This document shows positions 16,562 to 25,920 of a DNA stretch of 38,613 bases, in pieces. Source of the stretch: Rhodospirillales bacterium (lineage in GTDB: Bacteria > Pseudomonadota > Alphaproteobacteria > SP197); assembly GCA_014323865.1 (NCBI GenBank), contig JACONG010000009.1, positions 1-38,613 of the forward strand, read 5' to 3'. The stretch's first letter is position 1. Every line of letters begins with the position of its first letter. The translations under genes were made by a program, and so were the position numbers. A model generated the notes under the pieces. It had not been told where the DNA came from and did no database searches. It saw only the letters and a list, made by a program, of their open reading frames with translations.

Positions 16562-18780
16562 CTGAGGTGCTTGACGCCCCCGATATCGAACCCGTCCCCC
16601 TCGCCGAGGCGCTCACCGAGCGCTACCTGGCCTACGCGATGTCGACCATCACGTCGCGCTCGCTGCCCGATGTGCGGGACGGCCTGAAACCGGTCCACCG
16701 CCGGCTGCTCTATGCCATGCGCCAGCTTCGGCTCGACCCGCGCGAGGGCTTCAAGAAGTCGGCCCGGGTCGTCGGCGACGTGATCGGCAAATACCACCCC
16801 CATGGCGACCAGGCGATTTATGACGCCCTGGTTCGTCTGGCCCAGGAGTTCGCGGCCCGCTACCCGCTGGTCGACGGCCAGGGCAACTTCGGCAACATCG
16901 ACGGCGATAACGCTGCGGCCATGCGATACACCGAGGCGCGCATGACCGGGGTCGCCATGGCGCTCCTGGAAGGTCTGGACGATGACGCGGTCGACTTTCG
17001 CGATACCTATGACGGCTCCGAGGAGGAGCCGGTCGTCTTGCCGGCGCGGTTCCCGAACCTTCTGGCCAACGGTGCCAGCGGCATTGCCGTCGGCATGGCG
17101 ACCAGCATTCCGCCGCACAATGTCGACGAGCTCTGCCAGGCCCTGGTCCATCTGGTCGATAAACCGGGCGCCACGCTCGAAACGCTGGTCGGCATGGTGC
17201 AGGGGCCCGATTTCCCGACCGGCGGCGAGCTGGTCGAATCGCGCGCCGCGGTCATGGAGGCCTATGCAACGGGCCGCGGCTCGTTTCGTCTGCGGGCGCG
17301 CTGGAGGATCGAGGATCCGGGACGCGGGACCTACCGGATCGTCGTCACCGAGGTGCCGTACCAGATCCGGAAGTCGAAGCTGATCGAGCGGATCGCGGAG
17401 CTCATCGAGGCGCGCAAGCTGCCGCTGCTCGAAAGTGTGAACGATGAATCGGTCGAGGATATCCGGCTCGTCCTGACACCGAAGAACCGATCCGTCGATG
17501 CCGCCGTCCTGATGGAGTCGCTGTTCCGTGCGACCGATCTGGAAACGCGGTTCTCACTCAACATGAATCTGCTCGACTCCACCGGCGTGCCGCGGGTGAT
17601 GAACCTGCGCGAGACATTGCAGGCCTTCATCGACCACCGGCGTGAGGTGCTGCTGCGCCGCTCGAACCACAGGCTGGAGAAGATCGCGCGGCGCCTGGAG
17701 ATCCTGGAAGGCTATCTCGTCGTTTATCTCAACCTCGACGAGGTGATCCGCATCATCCGCGAGGCGGACGAACCAAAACCCGCCCTGACGAAGCGTTTCA
17801 AGCTGACCGAGGTCCAGGCCGAAGCGATCCTCAACATGCGTCTGCGCAGCCTGCGCAAGCTCGAAGAGATGGAGATCGCGCGGGAAAGGACGGCGCTGAC
17901 CGACGAGCGGAAGGACCTCAAGGGGCTGGTCAGGAGCAAGGCCAGGCAGAAAAGGGCTCTGAAGACCGAATTCAGGGACATCCGCGCGGCCTTCGGCGCC
18001 AGGACCGATCCGGGCCGTCGGCGCACCGTGGTGGGCGATGCACCGACCGGGATCGAAGTCCCGATCGATGCCACGATCGAGCGCGAGGCCGTCACCGTCG
18101 TGCTGTCGGCCAGGGGCTGGATCCGCGCCGCCAGGGGACATGGCGACCAGGTCGGCGCGCTTCGCTACAAGGAAGGCGACCGCGAGCGGTTCCGGGCGGA
18201 GGCCTGGACGACCGACAAGGTGCTTGTGTTTGCCACCAATGGCCGCTTCTACACCCTGGGCTGCGACAAGCTGCCCGGCGGCCGCGGCTACGGCGATCCG
18301 GTGCGCCTGATGCTCGACCTCGGCAACGATGTCGACATCGTCGCCATGACGGTGTTTCAGGGCGGCCGCAGGTTCCTGGTGGCGTCGAGCGAGGGCAGGG
18401 GCTTTGTCGTGCCCGAAGACGGCGTTGCGGCGCAGACCAGGAACGGCAAGCAGGTGCTCAACGTGTCAGGCAGGGCCGAAGCCGTGACCGCCCGTGTCGT
18501 GGACGGCGATCATGTCGCGGTGGTGGGCGAGAACCGCAAGGTGATCGTCTTCCCGCTCGATGAGTTGCCCGAGATGACGCGGGGGCGGGGCGTGATCCTG
18601 CAGCGCTACAAGTCGGGCGGCCTTTCGGACGTCAAGACGTTCAGGCTGGCCGACGGCCTCTCGTGGCAGTCGGGCAACCGTACGCGGACCGAAACGAGGA
18701 CAGGTGACTGGGTCGGCAAACGTGGCCAGGCGGGCCGTCTCGCTCCGGCCGGCTTTGCCAGCAGCAACAAGTTCGGCTGA
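16558..18780 (+). CDS. parC: DNA topoisomerase IV subunit A
   Basis: The product has 740 residues. It is the cleaving subunit of the type II topoisomerase that separates replicated chromosomes. The N-terminal region has [20 protein letters not shown], then [17 protein letters not shown] and [19 protein letters not shown], where Arg123-Tyr124 are the catalytic pair. A coiled-coil stretch follows (about 390-480), then a C-terminal beta-propeller-like region with a basic, glycine-rich tail. Length and the weakly conserved C-terminus favour ParC over GyrA. The ATG overlaps the recO stop, so it is part of the same operon. Gln85 at the quinolone-determining position is, as far as I recall, normal for this group. 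Confidence 0.95.
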   Translation: MTEVLDAPDIEPVPLAEALTERYLAYAMSTITSRSLPDVRDGLKPVHRRLLYAMRQLRLDPREGFKKSARVVGDVIGKYHPHGDQAIYDALVRLAQEFAARYPLVDGQGNFGNIDGDNAAAMRYTEARMTGVAMALLEGLDDDAVDFRDTYDGSEEEPVVLPARFPNLLANGASGIAVGMATSIPPHNVDELCQALVHLVDKPGATLETLVGMVQGPDFPTGGELVESRAAVMEAYATGRGSFRLRARWRIEDPGRGTYRIVVTEVPYQIRKSKLIERIAELIEARKLPLLESVNDESVEDIRLVLTPKNRSVDAAVLMESLFRATDLETRFSLNMNLLDSTGVPRVMNLRETLQAFIDHRREVLLRRSNHRLEKIARRLEILEGYLVVYLNLDEVIRIIREADEPKPALTKRFKLTEVQAEAILNMRLRSLRKLEEMEIARERTALTDERKDLKGLVRSKARQKRALKTEFRDIRAAFGARTDPGRRRTVVGDAPTGIEVPIDATIEREAVTVVLSARGWIRAARGHGDQVGALRYKEGDRERFRAEAWTTDKVLVFATNGRFYTLGCDKLPGGRGYGDPVRLMLDLGNDVDIVAMTVFQGGRRFLVASSEGRGFVVPEDGVAAQTRNGKQVLNVSGRAEAVTARVVDGDHVAVVGENRKVIVFPLDELPEMTRGRGVILQRYKSGGLSDVKTFRLADGLSWQSGNRTRTETRTGDWVGKRGQAGRLAPAGFASSNKFG

Positions 18781-18804
18781 CGCAAGCACCCGCCTGGCGT
18801 CAGC
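18776..18804 (+). terminator. Hairpin across the parC stop codon
   Basis: GCTGACGC (18776-18783) and GCGTCAGC (18797-18804) are exact complements around a 13-base loop. The left arm includes the parC TGA. Only two T bases follow, so as an intrinsic terminator it would be weak, but it marks the likely operon end. Confidence 0.45.
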
Positions 18805-19206
18805 TTACCGGTTGGTGTGGGGCTGCCTGGCCGAGGTTGGCGATGCAGCAGCGAGTGACGAAGCTCTGACAGCCCGCAGGCCGTGCAAATGACGTCGCCC
18901 GCTTCGTGCGTACGATGCCTGGACGGAACGTCGGCGGGGTCGATCCCGTGGGTGATGCCCTTGAGTTCGGCAACGATGGCCTCGTTGACGGCCGGCATCG
19001 GCGTTGTCGGCTGTGCATTCGTCCCGACGAGTGCGTGAAAGCTGATTATGGTCCCGATCATCTTCATTCAACCGGATCAAGACTGCGCCGGCATGGCGCG
19101 AGGGTCAAACATCCGGCGCGGACAGACTGTGACCGGCGGCCGACGACGACGATTGCTCCGCCGCCGCCGCGCTTGTTAGGCTCGCGCGCGACCAGGGAGG
19201 ACACCG
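18781..19206. other. Gene-free interval before nitrile hydratase
   Basis: These 426 bases hold the right arm of the parC hairpin and, at the far end, GGGAGGA before the nitrile hydratase ATG. A minus-strand frame (19067 down into parC) has no recognised domain and no ribosome-binding site. TTGCTC followed 17 bases later by TTAGGC, near 19154-19182, is a weak promoter candidate. Nothing else stands out. Confidence 0.5.
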
Positions 19207-19797
19207 ATGGCATCGCACAAGCACAACCAGCCTGAGTCGGAGATGGCACTGCGCGTCAAGGCGATCGAGCAGCTTCTGACCGAGAAGGGCCTTGTCGATC
19301 CCAACGGCATCGACAAGCTCGTCGAGCTCTACGAGACCCGTGTCGGCCCCCACAACGGTGCCAGGGTTGTCGCGAAGGCCTGGTCCGATCCGGATTTCAG
19401 GGCGCGGTTGCTGGAGAACGGCACCGATGCCATCGGCGAGCTCGGGATCTCGGGCGTGCAGGGTGAGAACATGGTCGTCGTGGAGAACACCGACGCGGTC
19501 CACAACGTCGTCGTCTGTACGCTATGCTCCTGTTACCCGTGGCCCGTTCTGGGGCTGCCGCCACGCTGGTACAAGAGTCCACCCTACCGGTCGCGCGTGG
19601 TGCGCGAGCCCCGGGCGGTGCTCGACGAGATGGGCTGTGACGTGCCCGCCAGGAAGGAAGTCCGGGTCTGGGATTCCTCGGCGGAGATCCGCTATCTGGT
19701 TCTGCCGCAACGTCCTTCCGGTACCGACGGCAAATCGGAAGAGGAGCTGGCGAACATGGTCACGCGCGACGGCATGATCGGCGTGGCCGAGGTCTGA
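19207..19797 (+). CDS. nthA: Nitrile hydratase alpha subunit, cobalt type
   Basis: The product has 196 residues. With the beta subunit it hydrates nitriles to amides. The metal claw motif [16 protein letters not shown] is at 101-116; Cys104, Cys107 and Cys109 plus Ser108 would bind the metal, and Thr105 (CTLCSC rather than CSLCSC) is the form found in cobalt enzymes. The following [19 protein letters not shown] is also conserved. GGGAGGA precedes the ATG. The gamma subunit of thiocyanate hydrolase shares the motif, but the undivided beta-type partner next door fits nitrile hydratase better. Confidence 0.93.
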   Translation: MASHKHNQPESEMALRVKAIEQLLTEKGLVDPNGIDKLVELYETRVGPHNGARVVAKAWSDPDFRARLLENGTDAIGELGISGVQGENMVVVENTDAVHNVVVCTLCSCYPWPVLGLPPRWYKSPPYRSRVVREPRAVLDEMGCDVPARKEVRVWDSSAEIRYLVLPQRPSGTDGKSEEELANMVTRDGMIGVAEV

Positions 19798-19807
19798 GGA
19801 GGTGGCG

Positions 19808-20479
19808 ATGGACGGCATTCATGACATGGGCGGCATGCACGGCTTCGGTAAGATCGTACGCGAAGAGGACGAGCAGCTGTTTCACGCCGAATGGGAGAAG
19901 CGTGCCTTCGGTGTCTGTCTGCAAGCCGCTGAGGGCGCCGGGTTCGTCGACGACCATCTGCGGGCCAACATCGAGCGCATTCCCGCGCACATCTATCTGC
20001 GCTCGACCTACTATGAACTCTGGATCCGCTCGGTCTCCGCGATCCTCGATCAGCGCGGCATCCTGACCAACGCTCAGATCGAAGAGCGCGTGGCGGCGCT
20101 GACCGAGCCTGGACGGGCCGAAGGCGGCAGTGACATCACGCTCGACGAGACCGACGATATGATGGCGGCCGGCGCGTCGACCAAGCGCCCGGAGGTCGAG
20201 ATCGCGGCGCGCTTCAAGCCCGGCGATCGTGTCCTGGTCCGCAACGATCATCCCGAGCATCACACGCGCTCGCCCCGCTACTGCCGCGGACGCTACGGTG
20301 CGGTGATCGCCGATCACGGTGTTTTCGTTTACCCCGACAGCAACGCGCAGGATCGGGGCGAGAACCCCGAGCACTGCTACACGGTGCGCTTTGCGGCCGA
20401 AGACCTCTGGGGCGAGTCCGCCGAGGCAGGCGACAGCGTGCACGTCGATCTCTGGGACTCCTATCTGGAGCCGGCGTGA
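19808..20479 (+). CDS. nthB: Nitrile hydratase beta subunit
   Basis: The product has 223 residues, the usual length. It begins MDGIHDMGGMHGFGKI, the classic beta start, then has AHIYLRSTYYELWIRSV and, in the C-terminal SH3-like part, FKPGDRVLVRNDHPEHHTRSPRYCRGR, whose arginines contact the oxidised cysteines of alpha. It ends with HVDLWDSYLEPA. The ATG at 19808 is chosen over an in-frame GTG at 19802 because GAGGAGG lies just before it. It follows nthA by ten bases. No activator or cobalt chaperone gene follows within the window. Confidence 0.94.
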   Translation: MDGIHDMGGMHGFGKIVREEDEQLFHAEWEKRAFGVCLQAAEGAGFVDDHLRANIERIPAHIYLRSTYYELWIRSVSAILDQRGILTNAQIEERVAALTEPGRAEGGSDITLDETDDMMAAGASTKRPEVEIAARFKPGDRVLVRNDHPEHHTRSPRYCRGRYGAVIADHGVFVYPDSNAQDRGENPEHCYTVRFAAEDLWGESAEAGDSVHVDLWDSYLEPA

Positions 20480-20484
20480 GCGCG

Positions 20485-20512
20485 CCAGAACCATCGAGCC
20501 AGAACCATCGAG
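20485..20512. repeat. Tandem 14-bp duplication after nthB
   Basis: CCAGAACCATCGAG occurs twice in direct succession (20485-20498 and 20499-20512), just after the nthB stop. It is non-coding. Confidence 0.85.
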
Positions 20513-20691
20513 GAGTACCGCGGCACCCTGCCGCTCCGTTCGGGAGCGTTCCGGGCGCTGGGATCGGTTGTCGGCCGATACGGCAAACTTGCATTTGATC
20601 GGCCGTTCCTTTTTATTGCCTGCTAGTGCAAGGTGTAGGGCTCAACACGAATCGCCCATGTGGGCATCATGTCCTGGGAGGACTTAACAAC

Positions 20692-21786
20692 ATGGATCGT
20701 CGCAAGTTTCTGAGCGGAACCGGTGTCGCCGCGGCGGGTGCGGCCGCTGCCGCGACCACGGCATTCCCGACGCCTGCGATCTCGCAGGGTCGCAAGAAGT
20801 TCACGATGGTAACGTCATGGGGCCGCGGCCTCGCCGGTGTACACGACGTCGCGCAGCGCTCCGCCGACAACATCGTCAACATGTCCGATGGCCTGATGGA
20901 GATCGACTTCAAGGCCGCGGGCGAGCTGGTCGGCGCCTTCGAGTGCTTCGACGCGGTATCGTCGGGCCAGGCTGACATCTATCACGCCGCCGACTACTAC
21001 TTCGTCGGCCAGCATCCGGCCTTCGCCTTCTACACCTCGATTCCGTTCGGCATGACCGCACAGGAACTCAACAACTGGTACTACCACATGGGTGGCCGGG
21101 AGCTTCAGGACGAGCTGACCGGGATCTTCAACCTGAAGACCTTCGCGGCCGGCAACACCGGCTCGCAGTCCGGCGGCTGGTTCCACAAGCAGATCAACGG
21201 TCCCGAGGACTTCGACGGCCTGCGGTTCCGCATGCCCGGCCTCGGCGGCAAGGCGCTCGGCTATCTCGGCGCGTCGGTGCAGAACATTCCGGGTGCCGAG
21301 GTTTACAACGCGCTTGCCATGGACGAGCTCGACGGCACCGAGTGGATCGGTCCCTGGGCCGATGAGAAGGCCGGTTTCTTCGAGATCACCAAGATCTACT
21401 ACACCTCGGGCTTCCATGAGCCCGGCCCGGGTCTCTCGCTCTCGGTCAACCGCGAGGTCTTCGACGGTCTGACGTCGTACGAGCAGAAGATCATCGAGTG
21501 CGCGGCGGCCGAGGCCAACGTCTGGGGCCTGTCGCAGTTCCTGTCGAACAACGGTGCGGCCCTGCAGCGCCTGGTCGCGGCGGGCGTGCAGACCTACACC
21601 TTCCCGGACAGTGTCTGGGATGCCTTCGGTGAGGCGTCGCAGATGGTCTACGACGAGAACATGGATGACCCGCTGTTCCGAAAGACCTTCGACTCCTACA
21701 GCGACTCGCTGATCAAATCCGCGGGCTGGATCGACCTTTCCGGCAACACCTACGCGCAGCAGCGCAACAGGGTTCTCGGCATCTGA
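20692..21786 (+). CDS. TRAP transporter substrate-binding protein (DctP family)
   Basis: The product has 364 residues. It begins MDRRKFLSGTGVAAAGAAAA, a twin-arginine (Tat) signal with Arg3-Arg4, ending near TPAISQG, so it is exported folded to the periplasm. The mature part has the DctP fold: VTSWGRGL, GELVGAFECFDAVSSGQADI, the central DFDGLRFRMPGLGG and WIGPWADEKAGFFEITKIYY, then HEPGPGLSLSVNREVF. The last two blocks resemble the 2-oxo-acid binding (TakP-like) branch, so a keto acid or similar carboxylate is a reasonable guess. GGGAGGAC precedes the ATG at 20692; the upstream in-frame start at 20626 lacks this and would bury the Tat signal. Confidence 0.93.
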   Translation: MDRRKFLSGTGVAAAGAAAAATTAFPTPAISQGRKKFTMVTSWGRGLAGVHDVAQRSADNIVNMSDGLMEIDFKAAGELVGAFECFDAVSSGQADIYHAADYYFVGQHPAFAFYTSIPFGMTAQELNNWYYHMGGRELQDELTGIFNLKTFAAGNTGSQSGGWFHKQINGPEDFDGLRFRMPGLGGKALGYLGASVQNIPGAEVYNALAMDELDGTEWIGPWADEKAGFFEITKIYYTSGFHEPGPGLSLSVNREVFDGLTSYEQKIIECAAAEANVWGLSQFLSNNGAALQRLVAAGVQTYTFPDSVWDAFGEASQMVYDENMDDPLFRKTFDSYSDSLIKSAGWIDLSGNTYAQQRNRVLGI

Positions 21787-21797
21787 CGCTTTGGCAT

Positions 21798-21830
21798 ACG
21801 GCCTCCGTTCGCAAGGGACGGGGGCCGTTT
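21798..21830 (+). terminator. Intergenic hairpin after the TRAP binding protein gene
   Basis: ACGGCCTCCGT (21798-21808) pairs with ACGGGGGCCGT (21818-21828), ten Watson-Crick pairs and one G-U, with a 9-base loop, then TTT. It probably stops part of the transcription or protects the 3' end, giving more binding protein than membrane subunits. Confidence 0.6.
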
Positions 21831-21844
21831 GCCGACGGCGGTTC

Positions 21845-22768
21845 ATGATCGACGGCATTCTCTGGCTACCAAGCCATCTCTGGGGCGGGATCGCGGACCT
21901 TGTTGGGTTGCTGTTCAGCCCATCGTCGTGGCCCGATCCCGCTGTGCCCGAGGATCTCGTCAAGATCATCTATTACGGCGGATCGATCGATTCTCTCTTC
22001 GTCATCATCGATCTTGCCCTGATCGTTCTTGCGATCGGGCTCTGGCGGCGCGGGTTCCTTTGGGGCGTCGTCCGCGGGATTGAGGCGATCTCCAACACGG
22101 TCGGGCGTATCGCCGCCTGGGCAGTGCTGATCATGATCCTCCAGCAGATCATGATCATCGCGCTGCAGCGCATCTTCCTGGTCTCCGAGATCACAATCGG
22201 TCCGTTCGGCATTGTCTTCACGCGGGACCTCAGCTGGTTCAGCGAGGAGCTGAAACTCTACAACGCCATGATCGTGGCTCTCTGCGCCGCCTACACCTTC
22301 GTGCAGGGCGGCCATGTGCGTGTCGATCTCGTCTATTCCGCGGTGAGTTTCCGCAAGAAGCGTTGCCTCGACATGTTCGGGTCGCTCTTCTTCATGCTGC
22401 CCTTCATCGGTGTGATCTGGCTCTTCGGCTGGTACTTCCTTTGGCGGCACCTGATCACGCCGAAGGTTTCGGCGACCGACACGCTGGAATCCCTGGAACG
22501 CAAGGCGGCGCTGGTGCGCTGGAACGTCGAGACCATGGGTTTCTCGCCGAACGGCTTCGACGCCTACTTCCTGTTCAAGATCCTGCTGGTGGCGTTTGCC
22601 GCCATGATGTTCCTGCAGGGGTTGGGGCATTTCTACCGCAGCCTGCTGGAGTATATCGAAGGCCCGGATTCTGCCGACCGCTTCAAGGACTTCGATGAGC
22701 GTCCCGGCGAGGGAATCTCAGCCCCGAAGGTCGCTGCTGCGGCGTCCGACGATGATGCGCGCGCCTGA
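21845..22768 (+). CDS. TRAP transporter small permease (DctQ type)
   Basis: The product has 307 residues, longer than the usual 160-200 for DctQ. Hydrophobic segments include SLFVIIDLALIVLAIGLW, IAAWAVLIMILQQIMIIAL, LFFMLPFIGVIWLFGWYFLW and FLFKILLVAFAAMMFLQGL. The core has YNAMIVALCAAYTFVQGGHVRVDLVY, a typical DctQ block, and the tail has FLQGLGHFYRSL. The ATG at 21845 is preferred to a TTG at 21791, which lies inside the hairpin region. The stop overlaps the DctM start (TGATG), so the two membrane subunits are co-translated. Confidence 0.88.
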   Translation: MIDGILWLPSHLWGGIADLVGLLFSPSSWPDPAVPEDLVKIIYYGGSIDSLFVIIDLALIVLAIGLWRRGFLWGVVRGIEAISNTVGRIAAWAVLIMILQQIMIIALQRIFLVSEITIGPFGIVFTRDLSWFSEELKLYNAMIVALCAAYTFVQGGHVRVDLVYSAVSFRKKRCLDMFGSLFFMLPFIGVIWLFGWYFLWRHLITPKVSATDTLESLERKAALVRWNVETMGFSPNGFDAYFLFKILLVAFAAMMFLQGLGHFYRSLLEYIEGPDSADRFKDFDERPGEGISAPKVAAAASDDDARA

Positions 22769-25122
22769 TGCCGGGACTCGACGGCATCGAGATCGGCTTG
22801 ATCATCACCTTCGCGTGCCTCTTCGCGGGCATCCTGTCGGGTTATCCCGTCGCCTTCGCCATCGGCGGTTCGGCGCTTCTGTCGTTCGCCATCCTGGCGC
22901 TGTTCAGCGAGGCGGGCTGGCTGACCAAAGAGGTGATCGACACCCGCAGCGATGCCTACTTCGCCTTGCTGGACCAGGGGGTTGCCGAACAGACGATATC
23001 GCTCTTTCGGTTCCCGGACTTACCCACCTACACGGCCCCGCTCTTCGAGGACGGGGCCGAGGGCGCGTTTTTCCGCACGCTCACCTTCATCGTCAACCGC
23101 ATGAACGAGCGCGTCCTGGCAGGGCCGTCGATCGAGCTCCTGCTGGCCGTGCCGATGTTCATCCTGATGGGCATCTCGCTCGAGCGTTCGCGCATCGCCC
23201 AGGACCTTCTGACATCCATGGCGCGGGTGTTCGGCGGCCTACCGGGCGGCCTTGCGGTCTCGGTTGTCGTCGTCGGTGCATTCCTCGCAGCTTCGACCGG
23301 CATCGTCGGCGCGACGGTGGTCACGATGGGACTGCTTTCGTTGCCCACCATGTTGCGCAACAACTACTCCCCGGAACTGGCGACCGGCGTCATCTCGGCG
23401 TCGGGCACGCTCGGCCAGATCATCCCGCCATCGATCGTCATCGTGCTGCTGGGAACGCTCGCCGGGGATCTCTATGCCACCGCGCAGGAAGACCGCGCCA
23501 TTGCCGCCGGCTGTCGCGACGCCTTGACCTTCCTGGGCAAGGCCGCGGTCGTCTCGGTCGGCACGCTGTTCAAGGCGGCGATCGTACCGGGCATCATGCT
23601 GGCGGGACTCTACGCGCTCTACGTCTTCGTCTTTGCGCTGTTCCACCCGGAGAAGGCGCCGCCCGTCCACGCGGAGACCGCCGCGCCGGGCGATCCCGGT
23701 GCGACGTCGCGTCATCGTTTCTGGTGGTTCGCAGGCGCGCCCGCCCTGGTGGTCGCGACCGCGGGCGTCCTCTTCACGATGGGCCTGGCCGGACCCCAGA
23801 CCGTCGACCGGTTTTCGCTCGTCGAGCCGCCGATCGCGCCGGAGCTGCGCACGAACGTGTCCGAGGAATGCCAGGCCTCGATGATCGATCTGCACGGCCA
23901 GGAAATGTGGGACCGCTCCGTCACTGCCCAGGCCGAGGCCGAGGCCGTGGGTTTCCTGCCCCCGACCGACGAGCAGCTCGACGTCCTTGAGGCCGAGGCC
24001 AAGCTGCACCTGCCGCCGATCTCTGAAGGTCTTGTCACGGGACTCGTGCTTCTGGCTCTGGTGCTGACCACCGCGCGCGGCGTGGCACCGTCGGCGCCGG
24101 TCTTCCCGCTGCTGGTCGGCGGCGGCGGTGTGGTGCTGACGATCCTGGTCGATGCGCTGCTGATCAGTCCCGTCGCGAGCCCGGGCACGACCTGGGCCAT
24201 CCTCGCGCTGCCGATTGCGGCGGTGATCTATGGGCTGCGCCACGCGTTCCCGAGACTGGCCGAAGTCGAACTGCTGCGCGTCGTCTTCCCGCCGCTGGTG
24301 CTGATCGTCGCCGTGCTGGGTTCGATCCTCGGCGGTATCACCAACCCTACCGCGGCCGCTGGCCTCGGTGCGGCTGGTGCCCTGATGCTCTCGGCCTATC
24401 GCCGGATCGGCGACGACCAGGACAGGAAGGGCGGCAAGTTCATCCTGATGGCGACCTTCGCCATCGTGATCTTTCTCCTGATCGGATCGAGTTTCGATCT
24501 GCGGATCACCATCGAACACGTCGGATTCGAGAACTGGGTCGCGTTCATCGTGGCGGCTGCGGCCTATCACGTCGCGTTCGGTGGGCTGCTCTATGCCTGC
24601 TGGGTCCTGTGGCGCACCAACATCCTGCGCTCGGTCGTGCGCGACACGGCGAAGGTCACGACGATGGTGTTCGCCATCCTCATCGGTTCGCAGATGCTGA
24701 ACCTGGTCGTTATCTCCTTCGGCGGCGAGCACTACATCCAGGAGTTTCTGCGCTCGTTCGACGACGAGTGGGTCGTGTTCCTGGTCGTCATGCTGGTGCT
24801 TTTCATCCTCGGGTTCGTGCTCGATTTCCTGGAGATCATCTACATCGTCATCCCCATCGTGGGACCTGTGATCTATGGCGGTACGCTCGATCCCAAGTGG
24901 GTGACGATCATGATCGCGGTCAATCTGCAGACCTCGTTCCTGACACCGCCGTTCGGTTTTGCGCTGTTTTATCTGCGTGGTGTCGCACCACCGCAGATCA
25001 CGACAGGGCAGATTTATCGAGGCGTTGCGCCCTTCGTGGTGATTCAGGTCGTGGGACTGGCGCTGATGTGGCTGATCCCGGAGATCACCACCTTCCTGCC
25101 GGATATCCTGCCGGAGAACTAG
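22768..25122 (+). CDS. TRAP transporter large permease (DctM type), oversized
   Basis: The product has 784 residues; most DctM proteins have about 430. It is the channel subunit that moves substrate with sodium. The normal core appears in two parts: residues about 121-290 (AVPMFILMGISLERS, AASTGIVGATVVTMGLLSLP, SASGTLGQIIPPSIVIVLLG) and about 670-780 (VLDFLEIIYIVIPIVGP, QTSFLTPPFGFALFYLRGV). Between them are a polar loop (about 320-425) and several added hydrophobic segments. An insert also lies after the first helices (about 50-115). Larger DctM variants are known, but this layout deserves comparison. Its TAG overlaps the stop of the convergent bpt gene by four bases. Confidence 0.9.
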   Translation: MPGLDGIEIGLIITFACLFAGILSGYPVAFAIGGSALLSFAILALFSEAGWLTKEVIDTRSDAYFALLDQGVAEQTISLFRFPDLPTYTAPLFEDGAEGAFFRTLTFIVNRMNERVLAGPSIELLLAVPMFILMGISLERSRIAQDLLTSMARVFGGLPGGLAVSVVVVGAFLAASTGIVGATVVTMGLLSLPTMLRNNYSPELATGVISASGTLGQIIPPSIVIVLLGTLAGDLYATAQEDRAIAAGCRDALTFLGKAAVVSVGTLFKAAIVPGIMLAGLYALYVFVFALFHPEKAPPVHAETAAPGDPGATSRHRFWWFAGAPALVVATAGVLFTMGLAGPQTVDRFSLVEPPIAPELRTNVSEECQASMIDLHGQEMWDRSVTAQAEAEAVGFLPPTDEQLDVLEAEAKLHLPPISEGLVTGLVLLALVLTTARGVAPSAPVFPLLVGGGGVVLTILVDALLISPVASPGTTWAILALPIAAVIYGLRHAFPRLAEVELLRVVFPPLVLIVAVLGSILGGITNPTAAAGLGAAGALMLSAYRRIGDDQDRKGGKFILMATFAIVIFLLIGSSFDLRITIEHVGFENWVAFIVAAAAYHVAFGGLLYACWVLWRTNILRSVVRDTAKVTTMVFAILIGSQMLNLVVISFGGEHYIQEFLRSFDDEWVVFLVVMLVLFILGFVLDFLEIIYIVIPIVGPVIYGGTLDPKWVTIMIAVNLQTSFLTPPFGFALFYLRGVAPPQITTGQIYRGVAPFVVIQVVGLALMWLIPEITTFLPDILPEN

Positions 25123-25898
25123 CTCTTGTCGGGCTCCAGGTCCTGCCAGCCGTCCCCGGTCAGCGCTTCGAGCGGGCGGAAGTTGGTCTTGTAGGACATC
25201 TTCGAGCAGGCGCCGATCCAGTAGCCGAGATAGACATGCGGCAGTCCGAGGCACCTGGCGTGTTCGATGTGCCAGAGAATGAGGTATGTGCCGAGGCTGC
25301 GCGCGCCGAGATCGGGCTCAAAGAACTTGTAGATCCCCGAGAGCCCGTCGGCGAGCCAGTCCGACAGCGAGACCGCGACGAGTTCGCCGTGGTCGTCGCG
25401 CATCTCCACAAGCCGGGTATCGACCGGCGTTTCCTCGATCATGGCGCGGAAGTCGGGGAACGACATGGCCGACATGCCGCCGCCCTTGTGGCGTGCCTGC
25501 TGGTAACGATCGAACAGTGCATAGTGCTCAAACGTCGCCTGGCTCGGCGTCAGCGAGACCGCCAGGTCCTCGTTCTGCCGCTGGGTTCGCCTCTGGGATC
25601 GGCTCGGCTTGAAACGCGCGACCGGAATGCGCACAGGGACACAGGCCTCGCAGCCGACGCAACTCGGCCGGTAGACCAGATTGTGGCTGCGGCGGAAGCC
25701 GGCCAGCGTCAGCTCGTCGTGCAGCGCCTGGGCGTGCGGGCCCGAGAGATCGGTGACGACCTTGTTTTCCAGGCGATCGGGCAGGTAGGGGCAGGCCTGT
25801 GCGCGCGTGCCGAAAAAGAATGCCAGCGGACGGGTGCCTGCGCTTGAGCCGGAGCTCGCATCCTTCAACGTCACGGATGCGTCGTTCTCACGGGTCAT
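25119..25898 (-). CDS. bpt: Aspartate/glutamate leucyltransferase (Bpt/Ate family)
   Basis: The product has 259 residues. Bpt adds leucine from Leu-tRNA to proteins with N-terminal Asp or Glu, marking them for ClpAP through ClpS. The N-terminal ATE domain has QACPYLPDRLENKVVTDL and RRSHNLVYRPSCVGCEACVP; the C-terminal domain has IYKFFEPDLGARSLGTYLIL and GYWIGACSKMSYKTNFRPLE, all family signatures. The start at 25898 is MTRENDASV. It lies on the opposite strand to the TRAP genes and 22 bases downstream of the end of the transporter gene. Confidence 0.94.
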   Translation of the reverse strand: MTRENDASVTLKDASSGSSAGTRPLAFFFGTRAQACPYLPDRLENKVVTDLSGPHAQALHDELTLAGFRRSHNLVYRPSCVGCEACVPVRIPVARFKPSRSQRRTQRQNEDLAVSLTPSQATFEHYALFDRYQQARHKGGGMSAMSFPDFRAMIEETPVDTRLVEMRDDHGELVAVSLSDWLADGLSGIYKFFEPDLGARSLGTYLILWHIEHARCLGLPHVYLGYWIGACSKMSYKTNFRPLEALTGDGWQDLEPDKS

Positions 25899-25920
25899 CG
25901 GTCAGCGATCGGTGATGGGC

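Noticed and set aside
16807..16815. Gln at the quinolone-determining position of ParC as a resistance mutation
   Set aside because: The position varies naturally among alphaproteobacterial ParC proteins, and nothing else points to drug resistance.
18606..19067. 153-codon minus-strand frame after parC
   Set aside because: Partly overlaps parC, has no ribosome-binding site and no recognised domain, though the first 60 residues are not obviously shadow sequence.
19207..20479. Thiocyanate hydrolase instead of nitrile hydratase
   Set aside because: In thiocyanate hydrolase the beta-type partner is split in two subunits; here it is one full-length beta.
22695..23990. 431-codon plus-strand frame overlapping DctQ and DctM
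   Set aside because: Composition is Arg/Pro/His-rich with no domain, and it lies in another frame of the well-supported DctM gene.
23239..25254. 671-codon minus-strand open frame opposite DctM
   Set aside because: Low-complexity Asp/Arg/His/Gln sequence typical of the antisense of a membrane protein gene.
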